Below are positions 1 through 7,853 of a DNA stretch of 64,000 nt, one piece after another. A model generated the notes under the pieces. That model did not search any database. It was not told the DNA's origin and saw only the letters and a list, made by a program, of their open reading frames with translations. Within the stretch, counting starts at the first letter, position 1; each line of letters starts with the position of its first letter. The position numbers were made by a program, and so were the translations under genes. This DNA is from Saprospiraceae bacterium (GTDB lineage Bacteria > Bacteroidota > Bacteroidia > Chitinophagales > Saprospiraceae), in contig JANQQI010000021.1 in assembly GCA_028285085.1 (NCBI GenBank), positions 50,278 through 114,277 of the forward strand. The letters are read 5' to 3'.

Positions 1-231
1 TGGAGGATGAGCCTGTTCCGATTGAATGCGGTTCTCAAGTTCCCCCAGCTGAGCTTTGAGATCGTCTCGACCTTCGGCTTGGAACGCACCCAGCAAATCC
101 CGTTGCAGTCCGACCTCTGTCTGAAACTCAGGATCGGCCAGCCGAGCATCGAAATTTTGCCGCTCAGTTTCGGATAATTGCTCCAGCAGATATTTCTCAA
201 TCAGAATATGATCTTTTTCTTCTAAAGGCAT
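1..231 (-). CDS. Probable anti-sigma-like partner protein (5' part only)
   Basis: Only the first 77 codons lie in the window; the gene continues past the left edge. The ATG (229-231) is 9 nt after the stop of the sigma gene at 241, so the two are almost certainly co-transcribed. The start reads MPLEEKDHILIEKYLLEQLS, followed by a second helix (ETERQNFDARLADPEF). This two-helix pattern is typical of the N-terminus of small Bacteroidota membrane proteins paired with ECF sigma factors (anti-sigma or zf-HC2-like). A Glu/Gln-rich, coiled-coil-prone stretch follows. No Cys/His zinc motif is visible in this part. The anti-sigma role is inferred from position and N-terminal pattern; the membrane segment that would support it lies outside the window. 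Confidence 0.7.
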   Translation of the reverse strand, partial: MPLEEKDHILIEKYLLEQLSETERQNFDARLADPEFQTEVGLQRDLLGAFQAEGRDDLKAQLGELENRIQSEQAHPP

Positions 232-240
232 AATCGCGTG

Positions 241-816
241 TTATAAAATATCTAAATCATCGATGATCTTCCGCAAGGATTTCATGCATCTGGATTTGTG
301 AGCCTTGACCACATTATCGTTTTTATAATCCATTTCTTGTCGAATCGCTTCAATAGAATAGCGCCGATAGTAAAACAACAGTAAAAGCGTTTTACATTGT
401 CCGCCCAGTATATTAATCGCACGCCGCAATTGCTGCTGCCGGTGCGTCAATTCAAGTTGTTCTTCCATCACATTTTCGCCGAGCCCTTCGAGTTGGCCAA
501 TATCTTCGGTGCTCATATTGCGCCCTTTTTGGCGCAAGCGATCGATCAGTTTATATTTACCAATGCTAAACAGATAGGTTTTTACACTACTTGATAGCTC
601 GGTAATTTTTCCACTTTTTACATTTTCAAATAAAACAATAATGGCATCTTGATAGACATCGAGAAGATCCTCTTGGCTAGCACCGTAACGCTGAGCAAAA
701 GCCAGAAAATCATCACGGTAGTGACGGTACAAAGCTTCTAATGCCTTGCCGTTTCCCGACTTGATATTTTCTAACCACTGTTGGTCTTGCTGATGATCAG
801 ACGTCGCTTTATCCAT
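241..816 (-). CDS. ECF-type RNA polymerase sigma factor
   Basis: A 191-residue sigma-70 family protein. Region 2 lies at about residues 20-85 (LEALYRHYRDDFLAFAQRYG, then DVYQDAIIVLFENV). Region 4 lies at about 125-185, with the helix-turn-helix around YSIEAIRQEMDYKNDNVVKA. An in-frame upstream start at 897 exists. I prefer the ATG at 814-816 because the extra 27 residues do not look like a sigma N-terminus and would run through a perfect 10-bp inverted repeat (835-860). The next gene downstream looks like its anti-sigma partner. The TPR-CHAT gene is transcribed divergently from the same intergenic region, so it is a natural candidate target or co-regulated gene (inference). Confidence 0.9.
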   Translation of the reverse strand: MDKATSDHQQDQQWLENIKSGNGKALEALYRHYRDDFLAFAQRYGASQEDLLDVYQDAIIVLFENVKSGKITELSSSVKTYLFSIGKYKLIDRLRQKGRNMSTEDIGQLEGLGENVMEEQLELTHRQQQLRRAINILGGQCKTLLLLFYYRRYSIEAIRQEMDYKNDNVVKAHKSRCMKSLRKIIDDLDIL

Positions 817-834
817 TGATGTGCTTCGAGCGGT

Positions 835-860
835 AAAGGTTAACACCCGCGTTAACCTTT
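835..860. promoter_or_regulatory. Perfect inverted repeat upstream of the sigma gene
   Basis: AAAGGTTAAC (835-844), a 6-bp spacer, then GTTAACCTTT (851-860): 10-bp perfect arms. It lies 19-44 bp upstream of the sigma ATG and between the divergent sigma and CHAT genes. It could be a dimeric repressor or activator operator, or a hairpin in the sigma leader RNA; sequence alone does not decide. Confidence 0.6.
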
Positions 861-1015
861 TTTCAATAATGATGACTAAAGAGTAAAGACAATGCACTAA
901 TTTAACTCAAGTTGTGATTAAAGCCGGGCTATGCGAGCAGTTTTACAAAAAATCTTTGCATTTAAAGGACGAATTTAATCCGCGAACAACGAGATGTAAA
1001 ATCAGATCAAACGTT

Positions 1016-4000
1016 ATGCGACTAGTCAGTTTAGGATTCATTTTGCTGGGATGTGTATTGATCAATCCGCTCTTTGGGCAAGTGATTGATCGAGCAGCAA
1101 ATGGATGTGATTTTCAAAAAATATTAGATGAGTATCTCGCTCGTCCTGAAATTAAAGCGCCGGAGGTTATGCACGAAATTGCTTTGAATGCTTATGGCCT
1201 GAGAGAAATGAGGACGAGCTGTAAGTGGCTGGATAGTTTAGTCACTTTACCGAATCTACAGCGACAACCTGTCTATTATCTTGCTCGCCTTGATCAGCAT
1301 TTAATGTGTCAAACGTCTTTGGATTTTGATAGTCTGTCAGCCGAAGTAAAACAGTATTTAGGTACAAATCACGATTTGCTTGCGGTCATCGAACTCATTC
1401 GTGTGCATACGCAACTTCGGGCTAGAAAGCAAGTGGCGGTAGCAGAGATTATCCCGTCTGCCATTGCACGTATCCAGCAACCAAAACTGTATCATCGTGC
1501 CATTGCTTTGAGTTATCAGAATTTATCGAAACACTATTCTGCTAAAGGAGAATTCCTGGAAGGCTTGAAAGTAGCTCACCGCTTGCATGCTTTTGTACAA
1601 GAATATTTCCCGAATTGCGCGACGCAGTACAATGGGACGTATGTCACCCTCGGTCGACGCCATGCTGATTTGAGTCAATTGGACAGTGCAACTTATTATT
1701 TTCAAAAGGCAGTGACTTTTGTGCAAACCTATCATCCCAATAACTTACGAGCGTTGAGCATGGCGGCGATTAATCTGGGGAGCATCTTGCGTCAACAGGG
1801 GCGATATTACGATGCACTCAGTATGCTTGATAAGATCCGGCAACAATCAGAGGAGCAATCTGATCGACCCAATATCTACTTGTCTAATATTTATAACGCC
1901 CTCGGACTTTGTCACAAACGAACGAATCAGCGGAGTCAGGCCATTGATTGCTTTCGACAATCAATCATTTTAGTGGAGCAATCTACCGGTGGAGCAGGGG
2001 CACGCCTGATGGTGGCTTGCCATAATATTGGCGAAGAATTTTTGGATATGGAGGAGTACGATCTCGCTGAAAAATATTTTTTAAAAAGCCTAGATTTATC
2101 TCGTCAATTATTTGGTGCCCAGAATCGCTATACGGCGATTACGCTAATGGCAATGGGGAATGTGATACATCGGCGCGGTGAAAGTGAAAGGTGTTTTGAG
2201 TATTACGAACGATCACTGGCTATGCGTAAAACACTTTATGGAGCTGAGCACCCGCAAGTGGCGCGCCAATATGCGAACTACGCTAGTGTATATAAAGATT
2301 TAGGAGAGTTGGAACAGGCCTGGGCCTATAGTGAGCGAGTGCTTGCCATTTTTCGCAAACATTATGGTCAAATGCATCACGACTTGGCGGAAGCCTATCA
2401 AATTCACGCCCAAATTGCCATGGTACGTAGCGACACTGCAGCGGCTTTTCTGGCCTTAGCAGCGGCGAAACAAGCCTTGGGTTATAAGGATGATTTTAGA
2501 AGTGTCTCCGACCTGAACTATTATCTAGACTTGGTGCGCGAGGAAGCCCAATTGAGTTTAGCAACGGGCCAGCTTGATAGTGCTTACAGTCAATATGGAC
2601 ACGGTCACCAAGTGTTTCAATACGCCTTAGAATTGACAGAAAACAGCGATGATCGATCGCTTCTGATGGCCAATCACCAAGCACTGTTTGATGGTTACGT
2701 AGAAGTGCTCGTGCGTCGATCTGCTCAGTTGGATAATGAACAACTTGAAAAAATTGCCTCGATGATCAATGACCAGGGGAAAAGCTTGAGTTTATACGAG
2801 ACCTTGGATCAGCAACAACTATTAAAAGCCATTTTACCTTTTGCGAAGCATCAGAAATTGAAACAACTGCAAGCCCGGATTAAGGCCCTGGATCACGAGT
2901 TAGTCAGCTTAGGAATGGATCAGGAAATGGATAGGCGGCAATTGCTGGATAGCCTGTCCGATACACGGAACACCTTGCATTATTTGGAGCAAGAATTGGA
3001 TGCCAACTTTCCCGGCTTCGCTCACGCTCGCCGGGCCAATACGATCGAAGGCATGTGGGACGGTGTATCTTCCGAAGCTGCTGATCATGCCATCTTGGAT
3101 TACCGCTTGCTCGATCAGCACTTGTATTGTTTTGTCTGGTATGATAACCGCTTGAATGTATCTCAAGTCAGATTGCCCCAAACATTTACTGACCAGATAG
3201 ATCGATTTTTTACCCAACTCAATCATCCTGATAGTACTGTTGCCGAAACCCTGAGTCAGATTTTTTTAGCGCCATTAGAAAGCCTTCCGGCCAAGGTTAA
3301 GCGCTTAACGATCATCCCGGATCGGCGGTTAGCACATGTCCCTTTGGGCGCTTTGCAGTGGAAGGATCAGTATCTGCTGGAACATTTTGCGATCCATTAT
3401 GCCAATTCAGCGAGTACCCTGGCCATACAGCGAGAATTAACTAAAAATCAGCAAGACTATACGTTCACCGGCTTTGCACCGGACTACTCCCGGCCAGTGG
3501 ATACCTTGGAAGAGCCAATGTATGCTCAGGTTGTGCGTTTGGGGCAATGGGCATTGCCCTTCGCCCGGGAGGAGGTACTCAATATAGCCCGGCAGCTCCC
3601 CCGGAGTCAGACCTTTCTTGGGAGCGCTGCCTCCAAGACCGAGCTCTTTACGGCGCTCCGCCACAGCCAGGTGGTGCATCTGTCGATGCACGCTGAGGTT
3701 GATCCGGCCCTCCCAACGAATAGTCGGCTGCTTTTTGCACTCGAATCGGATAGCCTGGCCGAGCATTTGTTTTTGCACGAGCTGTATCATTTGCCTGCTG
3801 AAGCGGAGTTGGTGGTGTTGAGTGCCTGTGAAACCGGGCGGGGTCGGCAGTACAGGGGGGACGGTATCAGCAGTCTGGGGAATGGCTTTCTGTACGCTGG
3901 TGTACCAAGTGTGGTGATGTCGCTCTGGAAAGTCCCCGACGAAAGTACCGCCAAAATTATGACGGCCTTTTATCAGTATTTACAAGCTGGGTTATCGAAG

Positions 4001-4210
4001 AGTATTGCCCTCCAGAAAGCTAAGCAAGATTATCTCGCGCAAACGGTGGCCTCACAGCAGCAGCATCCGTATTATTGGGCGGGTTTTGTGATTGTAGGCG
4101 ATGATGCCCCTTTAGATTTTTCGGGTGGTTATACCCTGTGGTGGTGGGGACTGTTGGGGTTGGGCGCGGTGCTGGGTGGACTAAGCTGGTGGAGAAAGCG
4201 ACGTGCTTAG
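1016..4210 (+). CDS. TPR-CHAT domain protein, membrane anchored
   Basis: A 1064-residue protein starting at the ATG at 1016, chosen because it opens directly with a signal peptide (MRLVSLGFILLGCVLINPLF) ending near FGQ. A GTG at 914 would add 34 unlikely residues. Tetratricopeptide repeats fill about 160-470, a helical linker runs to about 690, and a CHAT (caspase-like) peptidase domain spans about 700-1030. The likely catalytic pair is His892 (in HLSMHAEVDP) and Cys938 (in VVLSACETG). A C-terminal membrane helix (about 1040-1059, Trp-rich) ends in WRKRRA, so the TPR-CHAT body should face the periplasm with a short basic cytoplasmic tail (inference). CHAT proteases with TPRs act in signalling and immune pathways elsewhere; the substrate here is unknown. 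It is divergent from an ECF sigma/anti-sigma pair. Confidence 0.92.
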   Translation: MRLVSLGFILLGCVLINPLFGQVIDRAANGCDFQKILDEYLARPEIKAPEVMHEIALNAYGLREMRTSCKWLDSLVTLPNLQRQPVYYLARLDQHLMCQTSLDFDSLSAEVKQYLGTNHDLLAVIELIRVHTQLRARKQVAVAEIIPSAIARIQQPKLYHRAIALSYQNLSKHYSAKGEFLEGLKVAHRLHAFVQEYFPNCATQYNGTYVTLGRRHADLSQLDSATYYFQKAVTFVQTYHPNNLRALSMAAINLGSILRQQGRYYDALSMLDKIRQQSEEQSDRPNIYLSNIYNALGLCHKRTNQRSQAIDCFRQSIILVEQSTGGAGARLMVACHNIGEEFLDMEEYDLAEKYFLKSLDLSRQLFGAQNRYTAITLMAMGNVIHRRGESERCFEYYERSLAMRKTLYGAEHPQVARQYANYASVYKDLGELEQAWAYSERVLAIFRKHYGQMHHDLAEAYQIHAQIAMVRSDTAAAFLALAAAKQALGYKDDFRSVSDLNYYLDLVREEAQLSLATGQLDSAYSQYGHGHQVFQYALELTENSDDRSLLMANHQALFDGYVEVLVRRSAQLDNEQLEKIASMINDQGKSLSLYETLDQQQLLKAILPFAKHQKLKQLQARIKALDHELVSLGMDQEMDRRQLLDSLSDTRNTLHYLEQELDANFPGFAHARRANTIEGMWDGVSSEAADHAILDYRLLDQHLYCFVWYDNRLNVSQVRLPQTFTDQIDRFFTQLNHPDSTVAETLSQIFLAPLESLPAKVKRLTIIPDRRLAHVPLGALQWKDQYLLEHFAIHYANSASTLAIQRELTKNQQDYTFTGFAPDYSRPVDTLEEPMYAQVVRLGQWALPFAREEVLNIARQLPRSQTFLGSAASKTELFTALRHSQVVHLSMHAEVDPALPTNSRLLFALESDSLAEHLFLHELYHLPAEAELVVLSACETGRGRQYRGDGISSLGNGFLYAGVPSVVMSLWKVPDESTAKIMTAFYQYLQAGLSKSIALQKAKQDYLAQTVASQQQHPYYWAGFVIVGDDAPLDFSGGYTLWWWGLLGLGAVLGGLSWWRKRRA

Positions 4211-4223
4211 TGCTCAAAAAAGT

Positions 4224-4253
4224 AAGCCCGAATAACGTCAGTTATCCGGGCTT
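4224..4253 (-). terminator. Intrinsic terminator of the AhpD-like gene
   Basis: A 13-bp stem (AAGCCCGAATAAC / GTTATCCGGGCTT, one mismatch) with loop GTCA. In the minus-strand transcript the mismatch becomes a G-U pair, and the stem is followed by a U-run (complement of AAAAAA at 4216-4221). It lies between convergent genes and serves mainly the minus-strand gene. Confidence 0.85.
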
Positions 4254-4269
4254 AAATATATCTCAAGTG

Positions 4270-4818
4270 TTATGCAGTTACCGTATCAAGAGCTGGCGCC
4301 GCTGGAAAATCAACGGGGATTTGGGTGACGCCGTGCAAAAAATTACTAACGATTTTATCGCCGATAACGACGAGGATGTCCACAAGATTTGCTTTATCGT
4401 AGCCAGCCGTAAAGAGTTGATCTACACTATTTGCTTGGGGTTTACCGCGATTGATAGTGGTGTCCTGGACAAATTTTGCGAGCGCATCAATCTTAGCGTC
4501 GAAGCTCGCGCTGCCACCTCTGATTTCGATGATTTGCTCATCGGTAAAGCCATTCATCTTACCCAGCGCGGTGTGAGCAGCAAGGCAATAAGCACAATCA
4601 TTTACCTGACTAACGACGAGGTTGATAACTTCACGCTCTTTGGCTTTCAGCGTGCTTTTACGGTTTTGAAGAGTCAGGTAGTCGCCCAACGCCGTATCAT
4701 TGTAAGCAAAAGTCGCGTATAGGTTTGGAACAAAGCCCAAGCCTTTTTGCAGGTTATCAAAAATGGCTTGATTGTTTTCAGAAACTTGGTCGCGAGTTGG
4801 GACTGTGAAAGAAGTCAT
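4270..4818 (-). CDS. Carboxymuconolactone decarboxylase / AhpD-like protein
   Basis: A 182-residue all-helical protein of the AhpD/carboxymuconolactone decarboxylase family. The redox motif is visible as VNDCAYCLAAHTALGK, a CxxC followed three residues later by the conserved His. Family members reduce peroxides with an adaptor thiol; which substrate applies here cannot be read. The gene stands alone, ends in a strong terminator, and has a directly repeated AATTTCCC motif about 85-110 bp upstream of its start. The N-terminus (FTVPTRDQVSENNQAIFDNL) and overall length are normal for the single-domain form. Confidence 0.9.
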   Translation of the reverse strand: MTSFTVPTRDQVSENNQAIFDNLQKGLGFVPNLYATFAYNDTALGDYLTLQNRKSTLKAKEREVINLVVSQVNDCAYCLAAHTALGKMNGFTDEQIIEIRGGSASFDAKIDALAKFVQDTTINRGKPQANSVDQLFTAGYDKANLVDILVVIGDKIVSNFLHGVTQIPVDFPAAPALDTVTA

Positions 4819-5308
4819 GATTGTACTATTTTTTTAATGAATAATTAATTAAAAGTGATAGTACAAATATGGGGCAGTTGACCGCCTTAGCGATAGGATG
4901 AATTTCCCGAGGGCTGGTACAAATTTCCCTAAAGCATGTTTAAACGTGTATTTTTGATTGAAACCTTGATTTTTAAAGGAGAGAAGTTTGCATTTTAACG
5001 CACAGACCACATCATTCATCTATGATTAATCGTAATTATTCACACGAGTACAATATATTATAATAACCTTAGATGTTTTGGCGTGAAGAAATTAAATGGC
5101 GGGTTGGCCCTTATCTCTGAAGTTTCCAGAAGTAAAATAGCGTAACTGTTTTGCTGACCTTGGAAAGTTCGCGGGCAGCGTATTTAATTTTAGTCAAAAG
5201 ATCTGAGTTACGGCTTTTTGGGTTACTTTTTCAGCTGAAGGAAAAAGTAGTCAACACTAGTACATAGCTCGATTTACTGCTCGAAAATCTCTTAGCCAGT
5301 TAGTCTCC
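4819..5308. other. Intergenic region, 490 bp
   Basis: No coding region supported. It holds a direct repeat AATTTCCC (4901-4908 and 4922-4929, 21 bp apart), a near-palindrome CATGTTTAAACGTG (4935-4948), and an inverted repeat ACTTTTTC / GAAAAAGT (5225-5232 and 5241-5248) that would form an 8-bp hairpin near the 3' end of the acyltransferase gene. The remainder is AT-rich with no recognised signal. Confidence 0.6.
4901..4929. promoter_or_regulatory. Direct repeat AATTTCCC, 21-bp spacing
   Basis: Two identical 8-mers start exactly 21 bp (two helical turns) apart, upstream of the AhpD-like gene. Head-to-tail half-sites at this spacing are typical of AraC/XylS regulators. Four AraC family genes are in this window, the nearest at 6427-7275. 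Binding is inferred only. Confidence 0.4.
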
Positions 5309-6259
5309 TCATGAGCGCCAGGCATCCAACATCTGCAGCCAACGGGAGTTATAGCGATAAATCCGTGAATAAGCTTGCTGGCGGGCACCAAACTGCCGAC
5401 GGACACGCTCAATAGGCTGAATCATACTGCCTTCGAAATCAAAAATATTAAGACCTAGTTGCTCCTTGGTGAAGCGGATGGCCTCCCAGGTTAGTAAAAT
5501 ACCGGCGCCACTGCTGCGTAGCTCAGGATGATCGCCGGCCATATGATAATACACCCGGTCGTGGTCGACGAGCAAATAAACCGTGGAATGAATCCGATCT
5601 TGCTCGTCTACGGCAAAGAGAATATGCCGGGCTTGTTGCGCTTGTAAGGCGGCATCATAGCGCAAAAAGAAATTTTCGGAAAACGGAAAGGGAATTCCCT
5701 GGCGTTCAAAGCTGAGTTTTTCGATGCGAAAGAAATCTTGTGGACTGCGATCGGTCACGATGCGCACCTGTTCTTTGGCCTTGCGGATTTTGTGATTGCG
5801 GTAGTCGGCACTTAATCCGGCATAAACTTGATCTAGGTCACTTAGGTCGTCTAAGATATAAGAGTAATGCGTTTGCTGTCGATAGCCTGCCCAATAAAAA
5901 GGAAGCCAATCGGTGAAGTCGTAGTAAAAATTTTGGTTGAAGTAAGCGGCGCGGGGTAAATTGGCGATAAACTCCGCGCAAATTTTGTGCTGCTGTCGTG
6001 CACTTTGAAAATCGGGATGAAAGTAAGCCCCAAGATGTTTGGTGAGGTGAGGCATATTAATCACACGCAGCGGACCACGCTGCCGCCAATACCAGGGCAT
6101 GACGCCGACCGTTTGCCCACCACGCTCTACAATCACGACAGACCATCCCTCCTTATCCGATTGACAGACCGCATTGAGGTACCAATCCTGAGCAAAGACC
6201 GGGACAACCCCCGGATGTTTGGTACAAAAGGCATGGTATTTTTCTTTATTTTCTGTCAT
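5309..6259 (-). CDS. FemAB/BioF2-like acyltransferase
   Basis: A 316-residue protein from the ATG at 6259; an in-frame ATG at 6298 would add 13 residues that look less native. It matches the GNAT-fold FemAB-like acetyltransferase type: a central segment (YRNHKIRKAKEQVRIVTDRS), then a C-terminal half with HILFAVDEQDRIHSTVYLLV and YYHMAGDHPELRSSGAGILL, followed by the typical DFEGSM element near the C-terminus. Relatives transfer acyl or aminoacyl groups to peptidoglycan or polysaccharide precursors; no substrate can be assigned. No signal peptide, so cytoplasmic. It stands alone, divergent from the AraC gene at 6427. Confidence 0.8.
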   Translation of the reverse strand: MTENKEKYHAFCTKHPGVVPVFAQDWYLNAVCQSDKEGWSVVIVERGGQTVGVMPWYWRQRGPLRVINMPHLTKHLGAYFHPDFQSARQQHKICAEFIANLPRAAYFNQNFYYDFTDWLPFYWAGYRQQTHYSYILDDLSDLDQVYAGLSADYRNHKIRKAKEQVRIVTDRSPQDFFRIEKLSFERQGIPFPFSENFFLRYDAALQAQQARHILFAVDEQDRIHSTVYLLVDHDRVYYHMAGDHPELRSSGAGILLTWEAIRFTKEQLGLNIFDFEGSMIQPIERVRRQFGARQQAYSRIYRYNSRWLQMLDAWRS

Positions 6260-6426
6260 GTGATCTTTGCTCGTATGATCTGTGCGAAATATAGGCAATT
6301 CGATCTACATTCGGTGTGATTTGGTAAATTACGGACAAGGACACACGGATATCTATAAAACTATTTTACACCTTCATGCCTTTATTAAAAATAAAGTCGC
6401 CAAGCAGCTTAATTACTACCATACTT

Positions 6427-7275
6427 ATGCAGTACGAATTTACCAATCAAAAACTAGGTTCCATTTTTGGCCTAACGGACTATCTACAGCGGGACGGATC
6501 ACAGTTTTCAATCCATCAAGGCATTGTTCGTATTCTTTGGAACCGAAACGCAGAGGCGGTAGATATTCGTATCGACGATCTCAAAATCACATTACAGCCC
6601 AATCAGATTGTGACGACGACTTTTTTACAGCATGTAAGTTTTCCGCCACAGAGTCTGCCTATCACCGCTTTTCTCTTCAATCGTGAGTTCTATTGTATAG
6701 TCGACCATGATAGTGAGGTATCTTGCAATGGCATTTTATTTTTTGGAACTCAGGATATTCCGGTAATTACCATCCCGGAAGACCAGTTGCGTAAATTCGA
6801 GTTGTTGTTGGAAGTTGTGAAAGAAGAATTTAAAACCGTTGACCAAATCCAGGGCGACATGCTGCAAATGCTGCTCAAACGCCTGATCATTATTTGTACA
6901 CGCCTGGCCAAGGAGCAATTGATCGTTAAGACACTAAATGACACCCATATTGAGGCTATCCGCCAATTTAATTATTTGGTGGATATGCATTATCGTACCA
7001 AACGCAAGGTGAAAGATTACGCAGAATTGATGCATCGATCACCTAAGACCTTGTCCAATCTCTTTGCCGTTTACAATCAAAAATCACCTCAGCAAATTAT
7101 TCAGGAGCGTATTGTCTTGGAGGCCAAGCGATTGATCTTGTTTACGGATAAGCAAAGTCAGGAGATTGCTTATGATCTTGGGTTTGATGATCCGGCTTAC
7201 TTCAGTCGTTATTTTAAGAAAATTGCTCAGGTCAGCCCTTCGGAATTTAAAGAAAAACATGTGTTAGCATCCTAG
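6427..7275 (+). CDS. AraC family transcriptional regulator
   Basis: A 282-residue protein starting at the ATG at 6427 (MQYEFTNQ); an upstream ATG at 6376 would add 17 atypical residues. The N-terminal half is a beta-rich sensing region. The C-terminal AraC/XylS double helix-turn-helix covers about 185-282: HTH1 near YAELMHRSPKTLSNLFAVYN and HTH2 near QEIAYDLGFDDPAYFSRYFK, ending PSEFKEKH. Ligand unknown. It is followed 58 bp downstream by a GNAT gene on the same strand, possibly co-transcribed. Confidence 0.92.
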   Translation: MQYEFTNQKLGSIFGLTDYLQRDGSQFSIHQGIVRILWNRNAEAVDIRIDDLKITLQPNQIVTTTFLQHVSFPPQSLPITAFLFNREFYCIVDHDSEVSCNGILFFGTQDIPVITIPEDQLRKFELLLEVVKEEFKTVDQIQGDMLQMLLKRLIIICTRLAKEQLIVKTLNDTHIEAIRQFNYLVDMHYRTKRKVKDYAELMHRSPKTLSNLFAVYNQKSPQQIIQERIVLEAKRLILFTDKQSQEIAYDLGFDDPAYFSRYFKKIAQVSPSEFKEKHVLAS

Positions 7276-7333
7276 TATTATGACTCCGAATTAAATTAGC
7301 CTTTTTACTTTGCTACTGAGAGAAATTTAAACA

Positions 7334-7840
7334 ATGTCATTGATACAATTAGAAACCGATCGTACCTTCCTGATTCCTTTTCAAACCCACGAAAATCTCC
7401 TCTTTCACCGCATCAATACGGACCCCTTTGTACGTAAAAATTTGTGGGACAACGACATCATCAGCCTCGATACTGCGCAGGAAATTATGAATGCTAATGC
7501 GCAGTATTTTACCGAACGACAGTTTGGTTTATGGAAAATTCAGGATAAAGAGAGCAAACATATTCTGGGATATGCCGGCCTTTGGTATTTCTTTGATGAA
7601 TCGCAGCCGCAATTACTGTATGCGCTTTTAGAACCGTATACCGGTAAAGGACTAGCGACCGAGTGTGCTAGCCAGGTGGTGAATTATGCACTTGAAATTT
7701 TAGGCTTTGATTATGTAATTGCAGCTACGGATCAGAATCATAGTGTATCGCAACGCGTAGCGCAACGGATTGGGATGCGTTTTGTAGAAGAACGTGTGGA
7801 GAATGGGAAGAGAACGTATTTTTATCGAATTGATAAGTAG
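7334..7840 (+). CDS. GNAT family N-acetyltransferase (RimJ/RimL type)
   Basis: A 168-residue acetyltransferase. The start (IQLETDRTFLIPF) and the acetyl-CoA binding region (LLEPYTGKGLATECASQVVN) follow the ribosomal-protein or small-molecule GNAT pattern, with the late motif ATDQNHSVSQRVAQRIGMRF. No substrate can be inferred. It converges with the outer membrane protein gene, leaving only 13 bp between stop codons. Confidence 0.88.
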   Translation: MSLIQLETDRTFLIPFQTHENLLFHRINTDPFVRKNLWDNDIISLDTAQEIMNANAQYFTERQFGLWKIQDKESKHILGYAGLWYFFDESQPQLLYALLEPYTGKGLATECASQVVNYALEILGFDYVIAATDQNHSVSQRVAQRIGMRFVEERVENGKRTYFYRIDK

Positions 7841-7853
7841 TCGTGAGATTTTT

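Noticed and set aside
914..1015. GTG start 34 codons upstream of the CHAT protein
   Set aside because: The extra residues precede a clear signal peptide that begins at the ATG at 1016, and do not look like protein.
4138..4722. 194-codon frame on the plus strand
   Set aside because: It is antisense to the AhpD-like gene, crosses its terminator hairpin, and shows no domain.
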